Origin: Pinus tabuliformis
Taxonomy: Eukaryota > Streptophyta > Pinopsida > Pinales > Pinaceae
Assembly: GCA_031772625.1 (NCBI GenBank)
Contig: CM062815.1
Coordinates: 606,345,980 to 606,409,979 of the forward strand
Length of the DNA stretch: 64,000 bases
Direction: 5' to 3'
The notes under the pieces were generated by a model. It did not search any database, was not told the DNA's origin, and saw only the letters and a list, made by a program, of their open reading frames with translations. Both the position numbers and the translations under genes were made by a program. This document shows positions 21,813 through 32,906 of the stretch, in pieces (position 1 is the first letter of the stretch; each line of letters begins with the position of its first letter).

Positions 21813-23393
21813 TGTTAGAGTCGGTCTTGTCAGTCCTCAGTCAGAGATCAAAAATCTTTCTACATTTCATTTTTAGGTGTCTCGCTCCATTCACTCAGCT
21901 GCATTCCGCTAGGGGCATGCCATAATCTGTCGGAAATGTCATGTCAGTCATTTCCCCTCATGTCTGGAACCTGTTGGCTTAGGTCTTTTCATCAATGTTC
22001 ACTAAAGTCCATGACAGTCAATGTTTGATCTTTTAATGGACGATAGTCATTTTCACTCATTAGGTCTAGGGATCAGATAAATTGGTCTTCAAACATGTCC
22101 AATAAAGCCATGGAATCCAGAGGGAGGCCCTTACAAAGTTATGATTTAAAGAATTCCATCGTCATGTTGACAGATTATGACTGTTCTTCAAAACTTTTTT
22201 TTGAAGAAAAGTCAAACAGTGTGTCATTTGTGATAATTTTCAAAAAAATTTCTAGTTGATCTCTTTAGGCGCAGTCATGGTTTCCTTGGCCAGATGCCAT
22301 GTCAACAACCCCTGCAAAAAGTGCCAAAAATTGCATCATTTTAGCTAAAAATTCAAAGGGAAAAGTGAAATACAGAGTTGAATTAAATTAGGAAAAAGTG
22401 CCAAAATAAAACATTATCAAAGGGGGTTTTCAAGAAACAAAAATTGAAGCCATGACTCCAAAGTCTTTATATAATATTCCCACAAGAAACAAAGTCATTA
22501 TGCATACCAAGGTTATAGAGAAAGCATTGCAAAGTCATTGTGAAGAGTTAGCAAACGTTTTAGGAGAGGTTGGAGGTGTTTTCCAGAGCACGGTGCACAC
22601 ACAGAGGGGCGCGGTGCACATAGAGAGCGCGGCGCACAGGGTGCGACCCCATAGTGGTGAAGCTACACGGGTGCGATGCACATAGAGAGTGCGACGCATT
22701 GGGTTTTCTGCACGGCGCACACCCACAAAGGACCGAAATTGTGCCAAACTTGCAACAAATCACTTTGAAACCCTTCAAATTGACAGGTAGGGTCTACATC
22801 TTGCTTGCTCATCAAATTTTGTGGATATGATGATGGCTTATGGTCGTGTATAGTTGCAATAAAAACACCTAAACCGTACCTCTTGAAATCATCAAAGCCA
22901 TTGCTCTTAGGGTTGCAAATTTGTTGTGTTGAGGCCAAGGTTCCTCCTCCCTTTCATTTTTCCCATTCTTTCCATTTTTCCCTTCCCCCTATTCCATTTT
23001 TCCCATCTTTCCCTACCCTAAAATAGTACTAAACCTCTATTCCCTATCCCCTCCACTCATTTATCAATATAAAATCCCCAAACCCTCCTACATGTCCCTA
23101 AAACAAAACTTCTCCCCATAATCCCTAATCCCATCATATTAATCCCCTTCCTAACATTCCCTTGTTGCATTGTTCCCCTTGGTGGCAGAGTTCATAACAA
23201 CACATAGTTTCACTACCATCGTCAAAGGGCAGTCCATATACAGCAGTCATGGCATCTGAGCATTCATCGGAGTATGAGGTGGAAACTCAAAGTGATTCAT
23301 CCTCAAAAGAACAGGCTCCCCGGAGACATCATAAAAGTGGAAAACATGTTAGGGATGAGCCAACCACCCTCACAGAATTGCAGGCATGCCCTC
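21813..23393 (+). repeat. 5' LTR of element C, left part
   Basis: 1581 bp before the insertion of E. It starts TGTTAGAGTCGGTCTTG. A possible TATA box (TATATAAT) is at 22469-22476. A patch at 22590-22710 is full of GCGCAC, GGTGCACA and GTGCGA words. The LTR-internal ORF starts at 23249. The left half of E's duplication CCCTC is at 23389-23393. Confidence 0.92.
23249..23393 (+). pseudogene. LTR-internal ORF of element C, 5' copy, N-terminal part
   Basis: The ATG at 23249 starts MASEHSSEYEVETQSDSSSK, followed by RRHHKSGKHVRDEPTTLTEL and ACPL, where element E was inserted. The N-terminus is charged and Ser-rich, probably disordered. The reading frame resumes after the insertion at 29932. The 3' LTR copy at 40649 has the same start codon and nearly the same protein. 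Confidence 0.85.
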
Positions 23394-24002
23394 TGTTGGG
23401 TGTGGAGCCTGATTATATTCTATATTCAAAGGTATCGCCACATAGGACCCCAGTTCAAAATGGGGCGGCAACGCCGCCCGTAAAATGTTCGCTGCAGGGG
23501 GGGTCCAGGGGGGGCGGCTGCGACCTTTGGGAGCCCCCCCTGGCGGGGGGTTTCGGGGGCAGCGCCCCCGAAGCTAAAAACAGCTGTAAAATTGCCTTGT
23601 AAAAGTATAGTAATTTCTAGTCAATCTGGGCCGTTCATTAGGCAGATGATCTGACGGTAGAACTTATGTTTAGTTTAGGGTTTTTTTCCCTAGAAGGCAA
23701 CCCCTCTCTTTGTATGAGGTTATTGTATTGGAGGCTGTGTGATAGATGTGTATTCTGTGAGCGAGAAATAGAGAGGTGAGACTGTGAGAGAAAACAGAGG
23801 ATATTACAGCGGATTTGCTGTAGGTTGTGTCTCTTCATTTTGCTGGATAATATAAAGGAAGGACTGGCTGTTCGGGGTGGACGTAGCCCAAACTGGGTGA
23901 ACCACGTATATCTGTGTCTCTCTTGTTTTGTGCGTTTTCTGTGTTTATATTTCTGCAATATTTTATGTGTTCCATTGCTCCGTAATATATAATTTTCTAA
24001 CA
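23394..24002 (+). repeat. 5' LTR of element E
   Basis: 609 bp, from TGTTGGGTGTGGAGCC to ATTTTCTAACA. The TATA box TATAAAG is at 23851-23857. A very GC-rich patch at 23490-23575 holds long G and C runs and a hairpin with a 7-bp stem (CGGGGGC, loop AGC, GCCCCCG) at 23554-23570. Confidence 0.95.
23851..23857 (+). promoter_or_regulatory. TATA box of element E 5' LTR
   Basis: TATAAAG, conserved in the 3' LTR at 28532-28538, where insertion F lies about 22 bp downstream. Confidence 0.6.
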
Positions 24003-24004
24003 AC

Positions 24005-24016
24005 TGGTATCAGAGC
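24005..24016 (+). other. Primer-binding site of element E
   Basis: TGGTATCAGAGC, a perfect complement to the initiator methionine tRNA 3' end, two bases after the LTR. Confidence 0.95.
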
Positions 24017-24077
24017 CGAAGGTCTATTTGGCTGATAAACTCGCAGGAAAGAAGGGTTCCTGGTTCGAGTGGGAGCA

Positions 24078-27000
24078 ATGGTGGAAGATGGTAAGTTTAG
24101 GGTCGAGAAATTTAACGGCCAAAACTTCTCGCTGTGGAAGATGCAGATGGAAGATTATCTGTATCAGAAAGATCTATACCTACCATTGGGCAGAAAAACA
24201 AAGATGCCGACAGGTATGAAAGACGAAGAATGGAACCTTCTCGATAGAAAGGCACTCGGAACAATACGGTTGTGCCTTTCTGCGTCAGTCGCCTTCAACA
24301 TTTCGAAGGAAACCACGACAGAGGGTTTGATGCAGACGTTGTCGAAACTATATGAAAAACCCTCGGCCTCAAACAAGGTATTTCTTATGAAACGGTTATT
24401 TAATATGAATATGTTGGAAGGTGGATCTGTTGCAAACCATTTAAATGATTTTAATATAGTTACAAGTCAGTTAAGTTCTGTAGGGGTAAACTTTGATGAT
24501 GAAGTTAGAGCTCTGTTATTCTTGTGCTCATTACCAGAAAGTTGGAATGGTTTGGTAATGGCCATTAGTAACTCCGTTTCTGGATCTAGTACTTTAAAGT
24601 TTGATGATGTTGTCGGTGCTATCCTTAGCGAGGAAATGCGTCGGAAAAGCTCCGGTGAGACATCGGGAAATGCTTTGAGTGCAGAGTCTAGAGGAAGAAA
24701 AATGGAAAGAGGAAAGAGCTCAGGATATCGCAGTAAATCAAGGAAAGGCAGATCCAAGTCCAGATCGGGGATAGTGTGCTAGAAATGTGGAAAGAAGGGA
24801 CACCTGAAGAAATACTGTAGATCTCGAAAGGCAAAAGAAGGAGATGCACAGCAAGAAAACAATAATGAAGCAAATGTGACAGGTGAGGTGTTACAAGATG
24901 CTTTGATTCTTTCTTTCGAAAATATTACTGATTCCTGGGTGGTAGATTCAAGGGCTTCATTCCATGCCACACCTGATAAGAAATACTTTCATGACTATGT
25001 TCAAGGAGATTTTGGACAAGTTCGTCTGGGTGATGATAAACCCTGTAAAATCGTTGGAATGGGTAAGGTTCTTGTAAAATAGCAAAATGGAAACCAATGG
25101 CTATTAAAGGAGGTAAGGCATGTTCCAGATCTAAAGAAAAATTTGATTTCAACAGGGCAGTTAGGCGGTGAAGGTTGTGTGACAACTTTCACAGATAAAG
25201 CTTGGAAGGTCACCAAAGGAGCCCTGGTAATAGTAAAAGGCAAAAAGGTTGGTACATTGTATTTATGCAATGGTATTTCTAACTCTGTTAATGCTTTAAC
25301 TTCCAAAGGAGCAGATGCAACATTATGGCATCATAGGCTCGGACACATGAGTGAAAAGGGGATGAAGATTCTTCACTCAAGGAAATTGTTGCCGGGTTTG
25401 AAGAATGTTGATTTGGACTTCTGTGAGAATTGCATTTATGGAAAACAGAAGAGAGTCAGATTTCTTAGAGTTGGGAATGAAAAGAAGAATGAAAAAATTA
25501 GAGCTTGTGCATACAGATGTATGGGGACCTGCTCAGGTATCATCTCTTGGTGGCTCTCATTATTATGTTACTTTTATTGATGATGCAACTAGAAAAACTT
25601 GGATTTATTGTATTAAGAATAAATCTGATGTATTTGATACTTTCAAGAAATGGAAAGCTTTGGTTGAGATTGAGACAGGAAAGAAATTGAAGTGTCTTAG
25701 ATCAGACAATGGAGGTGAATATTGCAGCAAAGAGTTTGATAGGTACTGTTCAGAGCATGGAATTCACGGAGAGAAGAAAGTTCTAAGAACACCACAAGAA
25801 AATGGTGTGTCAGAAAAAATGAATAGAACTATCATGGAGCGTGCAAGGTGCATGAGATGCATGCAGGATTGCCTTTACAGTTTTGGGCAGATGCTGTAGA
25901 TACTGCTGTTTATCTAATAAACAGAGGGCCTTCAAGTTCCTTGGATGGTGGTGTTCCAGAGGAAGCATGGACAGGTAAAAAGGTAAACTACTCTATTTTA
26001 AAGCCTTTTGGTTGTGAGGCCTTTGTCCATATTGATAAAGAAAATAGAACAAAGCTTGAGGCAAAGTCAAAGAAATGTACCTTTATTGGATATGGTGTTA
26101 ATGATTTTGGTTATCGCTTATATGATTACGAAAATCACAAAATCATTAGGAGCAGAGATGTAATATTCAATGAAAAGGTCTTGTATAAGAATCAGTTGCA
26201 GGAAAAGAAACAGGAAAAGGAAAACAAGGAATACGCAGTTCTTGATGAAATCAATGAAAAAGTAAAGGTGCCTGAAAATAATAATAATCAACAACCACAA
26301 CAACAACAACCACCACAACAGCATCAGGCACCCCAAACACCTGAAAGTGGTGTTAGAAGATCTACCAGGATAGGTAGACCCCCTGAACGATACTCTCCTT
26401 CATTATATTATTTATTGTTGACTGATTCCGGTGAACCCGAATGTTATGAAGAAGCAATGCAGGTTGAAAGCAGGAAGAAGTGGGAGGTAGCCATGGAAGA
26501 AGAGATGGACTCCTTAATGCATAACCAGACTTGGGATTTAGTCAGGTTGCCTGTAGGAAAAACTACATTGAAGAATAAATGGGTTTACAGGCTGAAGGAA
26601 GAAGATGGAGGAAAACAGAGGTATAAAGCTAGACTTATGGTGAAGGGGTTTGCACAGAAGAAAGGTATTGATTTTGATGAAATATTTTCTCCTGTTGTTA
26701 AAATGACTTCAATCAGAACTATTTTAAGTCTTGTAGCAGCTGAAGATTTGCATCTTGAGCAGTTAGATGTAAAGACAGCCTTTCTCCATGGGGATTTGGA
26801 GGAAGAGATATATATGCAGCAGCCACAAGGATATGAGGTGAAAGGGAAGGAGAAACTAGTGTGCAGGTTGAAGAAGAGCTTGTATGGCTTAAAACAGGCT
26901 CCAAGGTAGTGGTATCTAGAATTTGACAAGTTTATGTCTGAACAAGGTTATACTAGATGTCACTCTGATCATTGTGTTTATTTGAAAAAGCAAAATGATG

Positions 27001-27986
27001 GAAGCTATATTATATTATTACTGTATGTAGATGACATGCTTGTTGCAGGATCTAACATGCAGGAAATAAATGTGCTCAAAATAAAATTGGCAAATTCATT
27101 TGCAATGAAGGATTTGGGAGCTGCGAAACAAATCCTTGGTATGAGAATAACTAGAGACAGGAAAAATCGTAAATTAACATTGTCTCAGAATGAGTACATA
27201 CAAAAGGTGTTGAAAAGATTTAACATGCACAATGCAAAACCAGTTAGTACACCTTTTGCTAGCCATTTCAAACTTAGCAAGGAAATGTGCCCAAAGACCC
27301 AAGAAGACATGGATTATATGTCTAAAGTTCCATATGCATCAGCAGTTGGAAGCTTAATGTATGCAATGGTCTGCACAAGGCCTGATATTGCACATGCAGT
27401 GGGAGTTGTAAGTAGGTACATGAACAATCCAGGAAAGGAACATTGGATGGCAGTAAAATGGATTCTCAGATATTTGAAAGGTACCACAAATCAAGCATTA
27501 TGCTTTGGTGGTTCAAACATCTCCCTACAAGGATATGTTGATGCAGATATGGCAGGTGACAGAGATAACAGGAGGAGCACTACAGGATATGTATTTACTG
27601 TTGGAGGAACAGCTGTCAGTTGGGTTTCAAAAATCCAAAGTGTTGTTGCACTTTCAACAACAGAAGCAGAGTATGTTGCTGCTACAGAGGCTAGTAAAGA
27701 AATGATTTGGTTACAAAGGTTTATGGGTGAATTGGGTAAGGAGCATGATATGGGCACGTTATACAGTGATAGCCAAAGTGCCATTCATCTTGCAAAGAAC
27801 TCAGCATTTCATTCCAGGACTAAACACATACAGCTCAAGTACCATTTCATACGATCAGTGTTGGAAGATGGAGAGTTGAAGCTAGAAAAGATACACACTA
27901 GCCAGAATCCTGCAGATATGCTAACAAAAGTTGTAACCAGGGAGAAACTGAGAATATGCTCAGTTTCAGTTGGTCTTCAAGGATGA
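24078..27986 (+). pseudogene. Element E gag-pol polyprotein (gag, protease, integrase, RT, RNase H)
   Basis: An ATG at 24078 opens [20 protein letters not shown], a copia gag start. The zinc knuckle (KCGKKGHLKKYC) is at about 24785. Protease has WVVDSRASFHAT, where the usual DSGAS is changed to DSRAS. Integrase has the HHCC start (LWHHRLGHMSEKG), HTDVWGP, SDNGGE and the EN-x-VSEKMNR glutamate. RT has [29 protein letters not shown] and YVDDM. RNase H has VDADMAGD, TTEAEYVAA and SDSQSAI, and ends near NPADMLTK. Nearly all is in one frame. Lesions are TAG at 24780, 25080 and 26907, plus two compensating indels near 25500 and 25850. Two of the TAGs stand where Gln or a similar residue is expected. 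Confidence 0.95.
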
Positions 27987-28072
27987 CGATGAAGATGAGA
28001 AACAGCCAGGTCCAAAGAGGAGTCATTGTCCAGCAAATGGAGCAGCGGTGGAGTTGCTACAATCAGTCTCCA

Positions 28073-28082
28073 AGTGGGAGAT
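28073..28082 (+). other. Polypurine tract of element E
   Basis: AGTGGGAGAT directly before the 3' LTR, a typical copia tract. Confidence 0.85.
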
Positions 28083-28741
28083 TGTTGGGTGTGGAGCTTG
28101 ATTATCTTCTATATTCAAAGGTATCGCCACATAGGACCCCAGTTCGAAACGTTGCCGCCCGTAAAATATTTGCTGCAGGGGGGTCCAGGGGGGGCGGCTG
28201 CGACCTTTGGGAGCCCCCCCCTGGCGGGGGGTTTCGGGGGCAGCGCCCCCGAAGCTAAAAATAGCTGTAAAATTGCCTTGTAAAAGTATAGTAATTTCTA
28301 GTCAATCTGGGCCGTTCATTAGGTGGATGATCTGACGGTAGAACTTATGTTTAGTTTAGGGTTTTTTGCCCTAGAAGGCAACCCCTCTCTTTGTATGAGG
28401 GTATTGTATTTGAGGCTGTGTGATAGATGTGTATTCTGTGAGCGAGAAACAGATAGGTGAGACTGTGAGAGAAAACAGAGGATATTACAGCGGATTTGCT
28501 GTAGGTTGTGTCTCTTCATTTTGCTGGATAATATAAAGGAAGGACTGGTTGTTCGGGGTCAAGGATAATTTTAGGGGCGAATGTTCGCCCTTTGGCGAAA
28601 TTAAGGGGTTTTAAATTTTTAGTGGGCGAATATTTTGTATCATAGTACATTTTTACAAATCACCTCAAATAGCCCACCTTATTTTAAGGGAGAGGGTAAA
28701 AAAGGTAAATTTAGCCCTTGAAATTAGGACTTACAACCTTC

Positions 28742-28823
28742 CATTCGCCCATTTTCAAGAATAGGTTTTATTTAAGTGAATCCATTCGCCCATTTTCAAG
28801 AATAGGTTTTATTTAAGTGAATC
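28742..28823. repeat. 41-bp tandem duplication in F
   Basis: CATTCGCCCATTTTCAAGAA and the following 21 bases are repeated immediately, with a period of 41 bp and no visible mismatch. Confidence 0.9.
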
Positions 28824-28850
28824 CTATGGGCCAAATACCATATTTATAAA

Positions 28851-29660
28851 AGAGGTATGGTAAATTAATAAAAATATAAATAAATGAGAGGTATGGTAAA
28901 TAAATAAAACATTTTTATATTTACTCTATAAGTCACCTTATATACATGTAAGGGTGTAAACAAATAAAAATATAAGTAAAGTGGAGGTATGGTAAATAAA
29001 TAAAACGTCTTTTTATACTTACTCAAAAGGTATGGTAAATTAATAAAAATATAAATAAACGAGAGGTATGGTAAACAAATAAAACATTTTTTTATATTTA
29101 CTCCATAAGTCACCTTATATTTACGAACACTCAAAAAATGGGTTATATTTAGGTGAAACCTATGGCCAAAATACTATGGGACAAATACCATGGACTAGAT
29201 TGTTATTAATACCATGCAAAAAACCATTATTAACCCTAATATTAGAATTAATAAAAATAAAAATGGCACATGGTATTGACCCATGGTATTCACCAAAATG
29301 GCACATGGTATTGACCCATGGTATTCACCTGGAATGTAGCCTATTTAAATGGGGGAATTAAACCAGCATGTAGCCTATGCTAAGATTCACTAGGACTTTA
29401 CAAAGTTTTATTATTTAGTGAAAGACTCGCCAAGATCTTACAAGATTTTATAATTGAGTAAAATATTCTAATAAAAATAAAAATGGCACATGGTATTGAC
29501 CCATGGTATTCAAATGTAGCCTATTTAAATGGGGGAATTAAACCAGCATGTAGCCTATGCTAAGATTCACTAGGACTTTACAAAATTTTATTATTTAGTG
29601 AAAGACTCACCAAGATCTTACAAGATTTTATAATTGAGTAAAATATTCGCCATGCTTGGT
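28851..29660. repeat. Direct repeats of about 180 bp in F
   Basis: The block starting GAGGTATGGTAAATTAATAA (about 28851) recurs about 180 bp later near 29030. The block TGTAGCCTATTTAAATGGGG at 29335 recurs at 29515, a period of 180 bp. AATGGCACATGGTATTGACC occurs three times (29261, 29297 and about 29482). Satellite-like growth within the element is likely. Confidence 0.85.
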
Positions 29661-29931
29661 GAGAGATTCGCCAAAAAATTATATATACATATTATATTAT
29701 TGATAAAATCGCCTTCCATTTTTCCTATATACCATGGAGATTCACCCATTTATTATATTTATAAATTTAGGGGGGGTTCTTAAAATTTTCCCTGTTCGGG
29801 GTGGACGTAGCCCAAACTGGGTGAACCACGTATATCTGTGTCTCTCTTGTTTTGTGCGTTTTCTGTGTTTATATTTCTGCAATATTTTATGTGTTCCATT
29901 GCTCCGTAATATATAATTTTCTAACACCCTC

Positions 29932-31305
29932 TTGCTATGTCATGTTTCCAGCATCTATCATGTTTTGAGTTTTGTCAAAGAGTGGCTAATGTTCGAGTTC
30001 ATCATGAGTTGGCTCGTCTTTTTGTGCTTCATGTACATGGAGATCACTCTATCTTAGCCGGTGTCACCTTCACACTGACACCTGAAACTGTCTCATTAGC
30101 AATCGGCATACCGAATGTTGGAGAACCATGGCACAAGAAACAGAAGGTTGATCGGAAGCATTATGAGCCTTACATTAAGGCCACTTTCTTGAGGCAGCTC
30201 ACAAGAGTCTTTCCATTCCAATATTTGAAAGATGAATATGCTCTACTCATGAAGTTGATCATGAAGTACTTCAGCTGTGAGGGGAGGTTCTCTCGTCTAT
30301 ATGCCTATCACATCAGGTTTCTCATGCAATTTACTAGGGTACGGATGATGAACATCCCATATTTCATTTGCAGGAACATAGAGAGGATGAACACCTTCAT
30401 GTATCACAAGACCCCTCAGTAGCAACTTAACAGTGTTTATCACTTTGCTCTTATTAAGATTTTGGTGGTTCATCAGCTGGGATTGCAGGGCATTACTTGG
30501 GATGATTTCATCTCCCGTGACCTCTTCAGCACTTCACAGGTATTATCAGAGGTTAAGCATGAGGGTGAACCTTCTCATCAGCATGAGTGCCATGAGACTG
30601 CTAGTGTGCTGGTTTTCATCACATATCAGAAAGGCACCAGACGTTTGTTTGCAGCGGAAAAGCGAGTGTTATCTCCACACGGGATGGAAGGGGCCTCGCT
30701 TCCTCCATCAACATCACAGGAACAGGACAAAGGAAAGGAGCCAATGCACGATGAGGGGACTTCACGTGAGCCATCAGGTGAATGAGAGACCGAATTCGTT
30801 CTCCTTCATGATGATGATACAGATACAGAACCGACAAGTGCACAGCTTAAAGAGATCATCCAGGAGTAGCAAGCAGAGATTCAAGCCTTGTCCCTTAATT
30901 TGGAAAGAGCCAAATGGAAACATGAAATATCTGGAGTAGAGGAACAAACAACTGGAGGATCAACAAGTGGTCATGGAGCTACAAAACATTCGTGAGAATC
31001 GCGAAGCTACACAAAGGAGAAGAATTGAGCTCACGTCATTGGAGTAAGAGATTAATGAGGATCGGGAGGCCAATCTCGAGAGATTTAACATGAACTTGGA
31101 TAGGCTACTAGACAAGGCTGACAAGGACCATGCATTGTTGAGACACATGGCTTTCCACTACATGGCGCAAAACAAAGTGTGCAAGGCCCGAATCAGGAAT
31201 TTGAAGACGAAATTGAGGAAGGCAATCAAGAAGAAAAAGAGGCAAAGAGAGCTTGATCGACTTCAGATATTGGCCAAAGCCTCTTTGGCCCAGCATAAAA
31301 CTTGA
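29932..31305 (+). pseudogene. LTR-internal ORF of element C, 5' copy, main part
   Basis: This continues the ORF broken by E, in frame once E and one CCCTC copy are removed. Visible blocks are FCQRVANVRVHHELARLFVL, LAGVTFTLTPETVSLAIGIP, GEPWHKKQKVD, TRVFPFQYLKDEYALLMKL, RLYAYHIRFLMQFTRVRMM, and a long charged C-terminal part with heptad-like Leu spacing and a Lys/Arg cluster (KAIKKKKRQRELD). The middle resembles plant transposon-associated proteins with a PETI-x-x-x-x-GIP pattern, by eye. Lesions: TAG at 30420, TGA at 30783, TAG at 30867, a one-base insertion near 30915 and TAA near 31044. Most are absent from the 3' LTR copy. Confidence 0.82.
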
Positions 31306-32722
31306 TAAGGAAGCTCCAGCCCAAATTTCAAGAAATTTGGGACATTTTTGGTTTTTTTGGAATTTTTTTTTACAAAAAACATGGTTTTTCTCCCAGTGGC
31401 ACGGCGCTTAGGATTGGGAGCTCCAAATCACAAATGGTTTGCATTTTTGGATTCAGCATGAAAAATCGTGACTGCTGGTTTCTGGATAAGAAGTTTGAGC
31501 AAGTTTTGAGTCCCCAGGAGGTCAAAAACACTCAAAAAATGACCTCTCTACCCCTATTTTGACACACAGGAAGCAGTCTTGGGAGAATGAATTTTTGGAG
31601 GGGAAATGAGCACCAAATTCAGAAATTCCACTTGGGTTGGAAAGTAGACAGGCAGGGATTTCCAGCAAGCACATTTGGGCACAATTTTGACTCCATCAGG
31701 TATGTCAAAATTGCCTCCAAAGTGGTGCGGCGCACAGGGACCCAAAAGCCAAAATCACTTCTGCTCCGCGACATTTCAATTCGCGACTTTCTCCAAGTGG
31801 GCCCACTCATTTACACTATATTTTACTAGGAAACTAAGGGAATGTTTAAAAATTATTTTCACTAAAGGTGGGCTCCTATCCAAGTGGAAAAGGAAGGCGA
31901 GCAATCACCCAAGCCATTTGTCATTTCTGTAACACTGCACCTATAAGTAATGGTTGGCTTTCCATTTCTAGTTTGTAATCATTTGAAAAACTCCCCAACT
32001 GTGGTTCATTCTATTTCCCAATGACATAGTCTATTTATTGTATGCAGCACTATTTGCAAAGGGTTGGAATTTCTGGGAAACTGTGGGAGAGACACCCAAT
32101 CACTCACTGTACTTTTTGACAGAGAATTAATGAAAGATTGCAGCTCTGGTTCATGAGATTCCTGTGGCGTGAGTTTAGCAAATGTATCTTCTTTATGTTT
32201 CATATGTATTTTTTTATGTTTCATATTTTCATTCATATTCATCTCTAGTGAAAGCTTTCTAAGTAAAAAGGTAGAATTCAATGTACTGCTCTGCCTTGGG
32301 ATACTTTTCATGTTCTATGTTTTCTTCTGTTGAAAAGGATTCCTGTATTTATGCCCTTTTCACACTCTTAAACAATCTCTCCACTCCATATTATTTCGAA
32401 TCTAATTGCTAGACTTTCTGCCTCTCTTGCCTCACGAAATAATCTGCGTCTTTGAGTTAACTTCTTTGCTCATGTTGTTCCTTGGCCCCCACACATCCTA
32501 GAAAACTCAGTCATTTTTCAAAATACCTCTTTCATATTTATTTACCTAGCCTAAAATCAGTATTCATTTTTGAGTCATCTCAAACCCTATTGTTATTTTC
32601 CTGAGTGTGACCCGGAGAGAGCCCTCTCTTGTTCTGGTAGGGCTAGCTACCAGACTGAGCGTGGTTTGTGGTTACCCTGAATTTTGCCTTCCTTCAGCCT
32701 AAGGCAAATTTAGGTGCTAACA
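29932..32722 (+). repeat. 5' LTR of element C, right part
   Basis: 2791 bp after E, ending GGTGCTAACA at 32722. With the left part the 5' LTR totals 4372 bp against 4365 bp for the 3' LTR. A small indel sits near 31375-31430, which is shorter in the 3' copy. From 31306 to 32722 no further gene is seen. That stretch would be R/U5 and downstream LTR sequence. Confidence 0.92.
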
Positions 32723-32725
32723 TAT

Positions 32726-32743
32726 TGGCGACTCCACTGGGGA
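32726..32743 (+). other. Primer-binding site of element C
   Basis: TGGCGACTCCACTGGGGA, three bases after the LTR. It is the intact form of the site that is mutated in element B, the type used by Tat/Ogre-lineage elements. Confidence 0.92.
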
Positions 32744-32906
32744 ACGAGATTCTTTGTTTATTAATCTTCTCCGTTGCGTAAACGGCAGGATTAACCTATG
32801 ACCACCCCATACTTTTGATAATTCTAAGCTTCTGGATGATAAGTTTAGGATTTGATAGGTTGAGTAAGTTGTTCATGTCTTATTGATTTCTTTTTTGAAA
32901 ATAGCA

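Larger units (their letters stand above)
28560..29792. mobile_element. Element F: unclassified repeat-rich insertion with a 10-bp target duplication
   Basis: The LTR sequence TGTTCGGGGT occurs on both sides (28550-28559 and 29793-29802) but once in the uninterrupted 5' LTR, so it is a 9-10 bp duplication. The ends are weakly inverted: the left has GGATAATTTTAG, the right read backwards has GGGAAAATTTTAAG. A 9-10 bp duplication with G-rich ends suggests a Mutator-like non-autonomous DNA transposon, but this is inference. No transposase is encoded. Inside are direct repeats: 41 bp x 2 at 28742-28823, about 180 bp x 2 at 28851-29125, 35 bp x 2 at 29259-29329, and about 180 bp x 2 at 29335-29660. 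Confidence 0.75.
23394..29926 (+). mobile_element. Element E: Ty1/copia retrotransposon nested in C's 5' LTR
   Basis: LTRs at 23394-24002 (609 bp) and 28083-29926 (1844 bp because F lies inside) are flanked by a perfect CCCTC duplication (23389-23393 and 29927-29931). Between them are a primer-binding site, a single gag-pol polyprotein with RT after integrase, which defines copia, and a polypurine tract. LTR divergence is about 2-3 percent by eye. The gag and RNA-binding region resemble the Tork/Tnt1-type group. The insertion disrupted the ORF in C's LTR. Confidence 0.95.
28083..29926 (+). repeat. 3' LTR of element E, interrupted by F
   Basis: It matches the 5' LTR at 28083-28559 and again at 29793-29926. 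The extra 1.23 kb between is element F. The GC-rich hairpin recurs at 28235-28251, with small differences in the length of G runs. Confidence 0.95.

Noticed and set aside
28742..29660. CRISPR-like repeats in F
   Set aside because: Repeats are adjacent tandem copies of 35-180 bp without equal spacers, in a plant genome.
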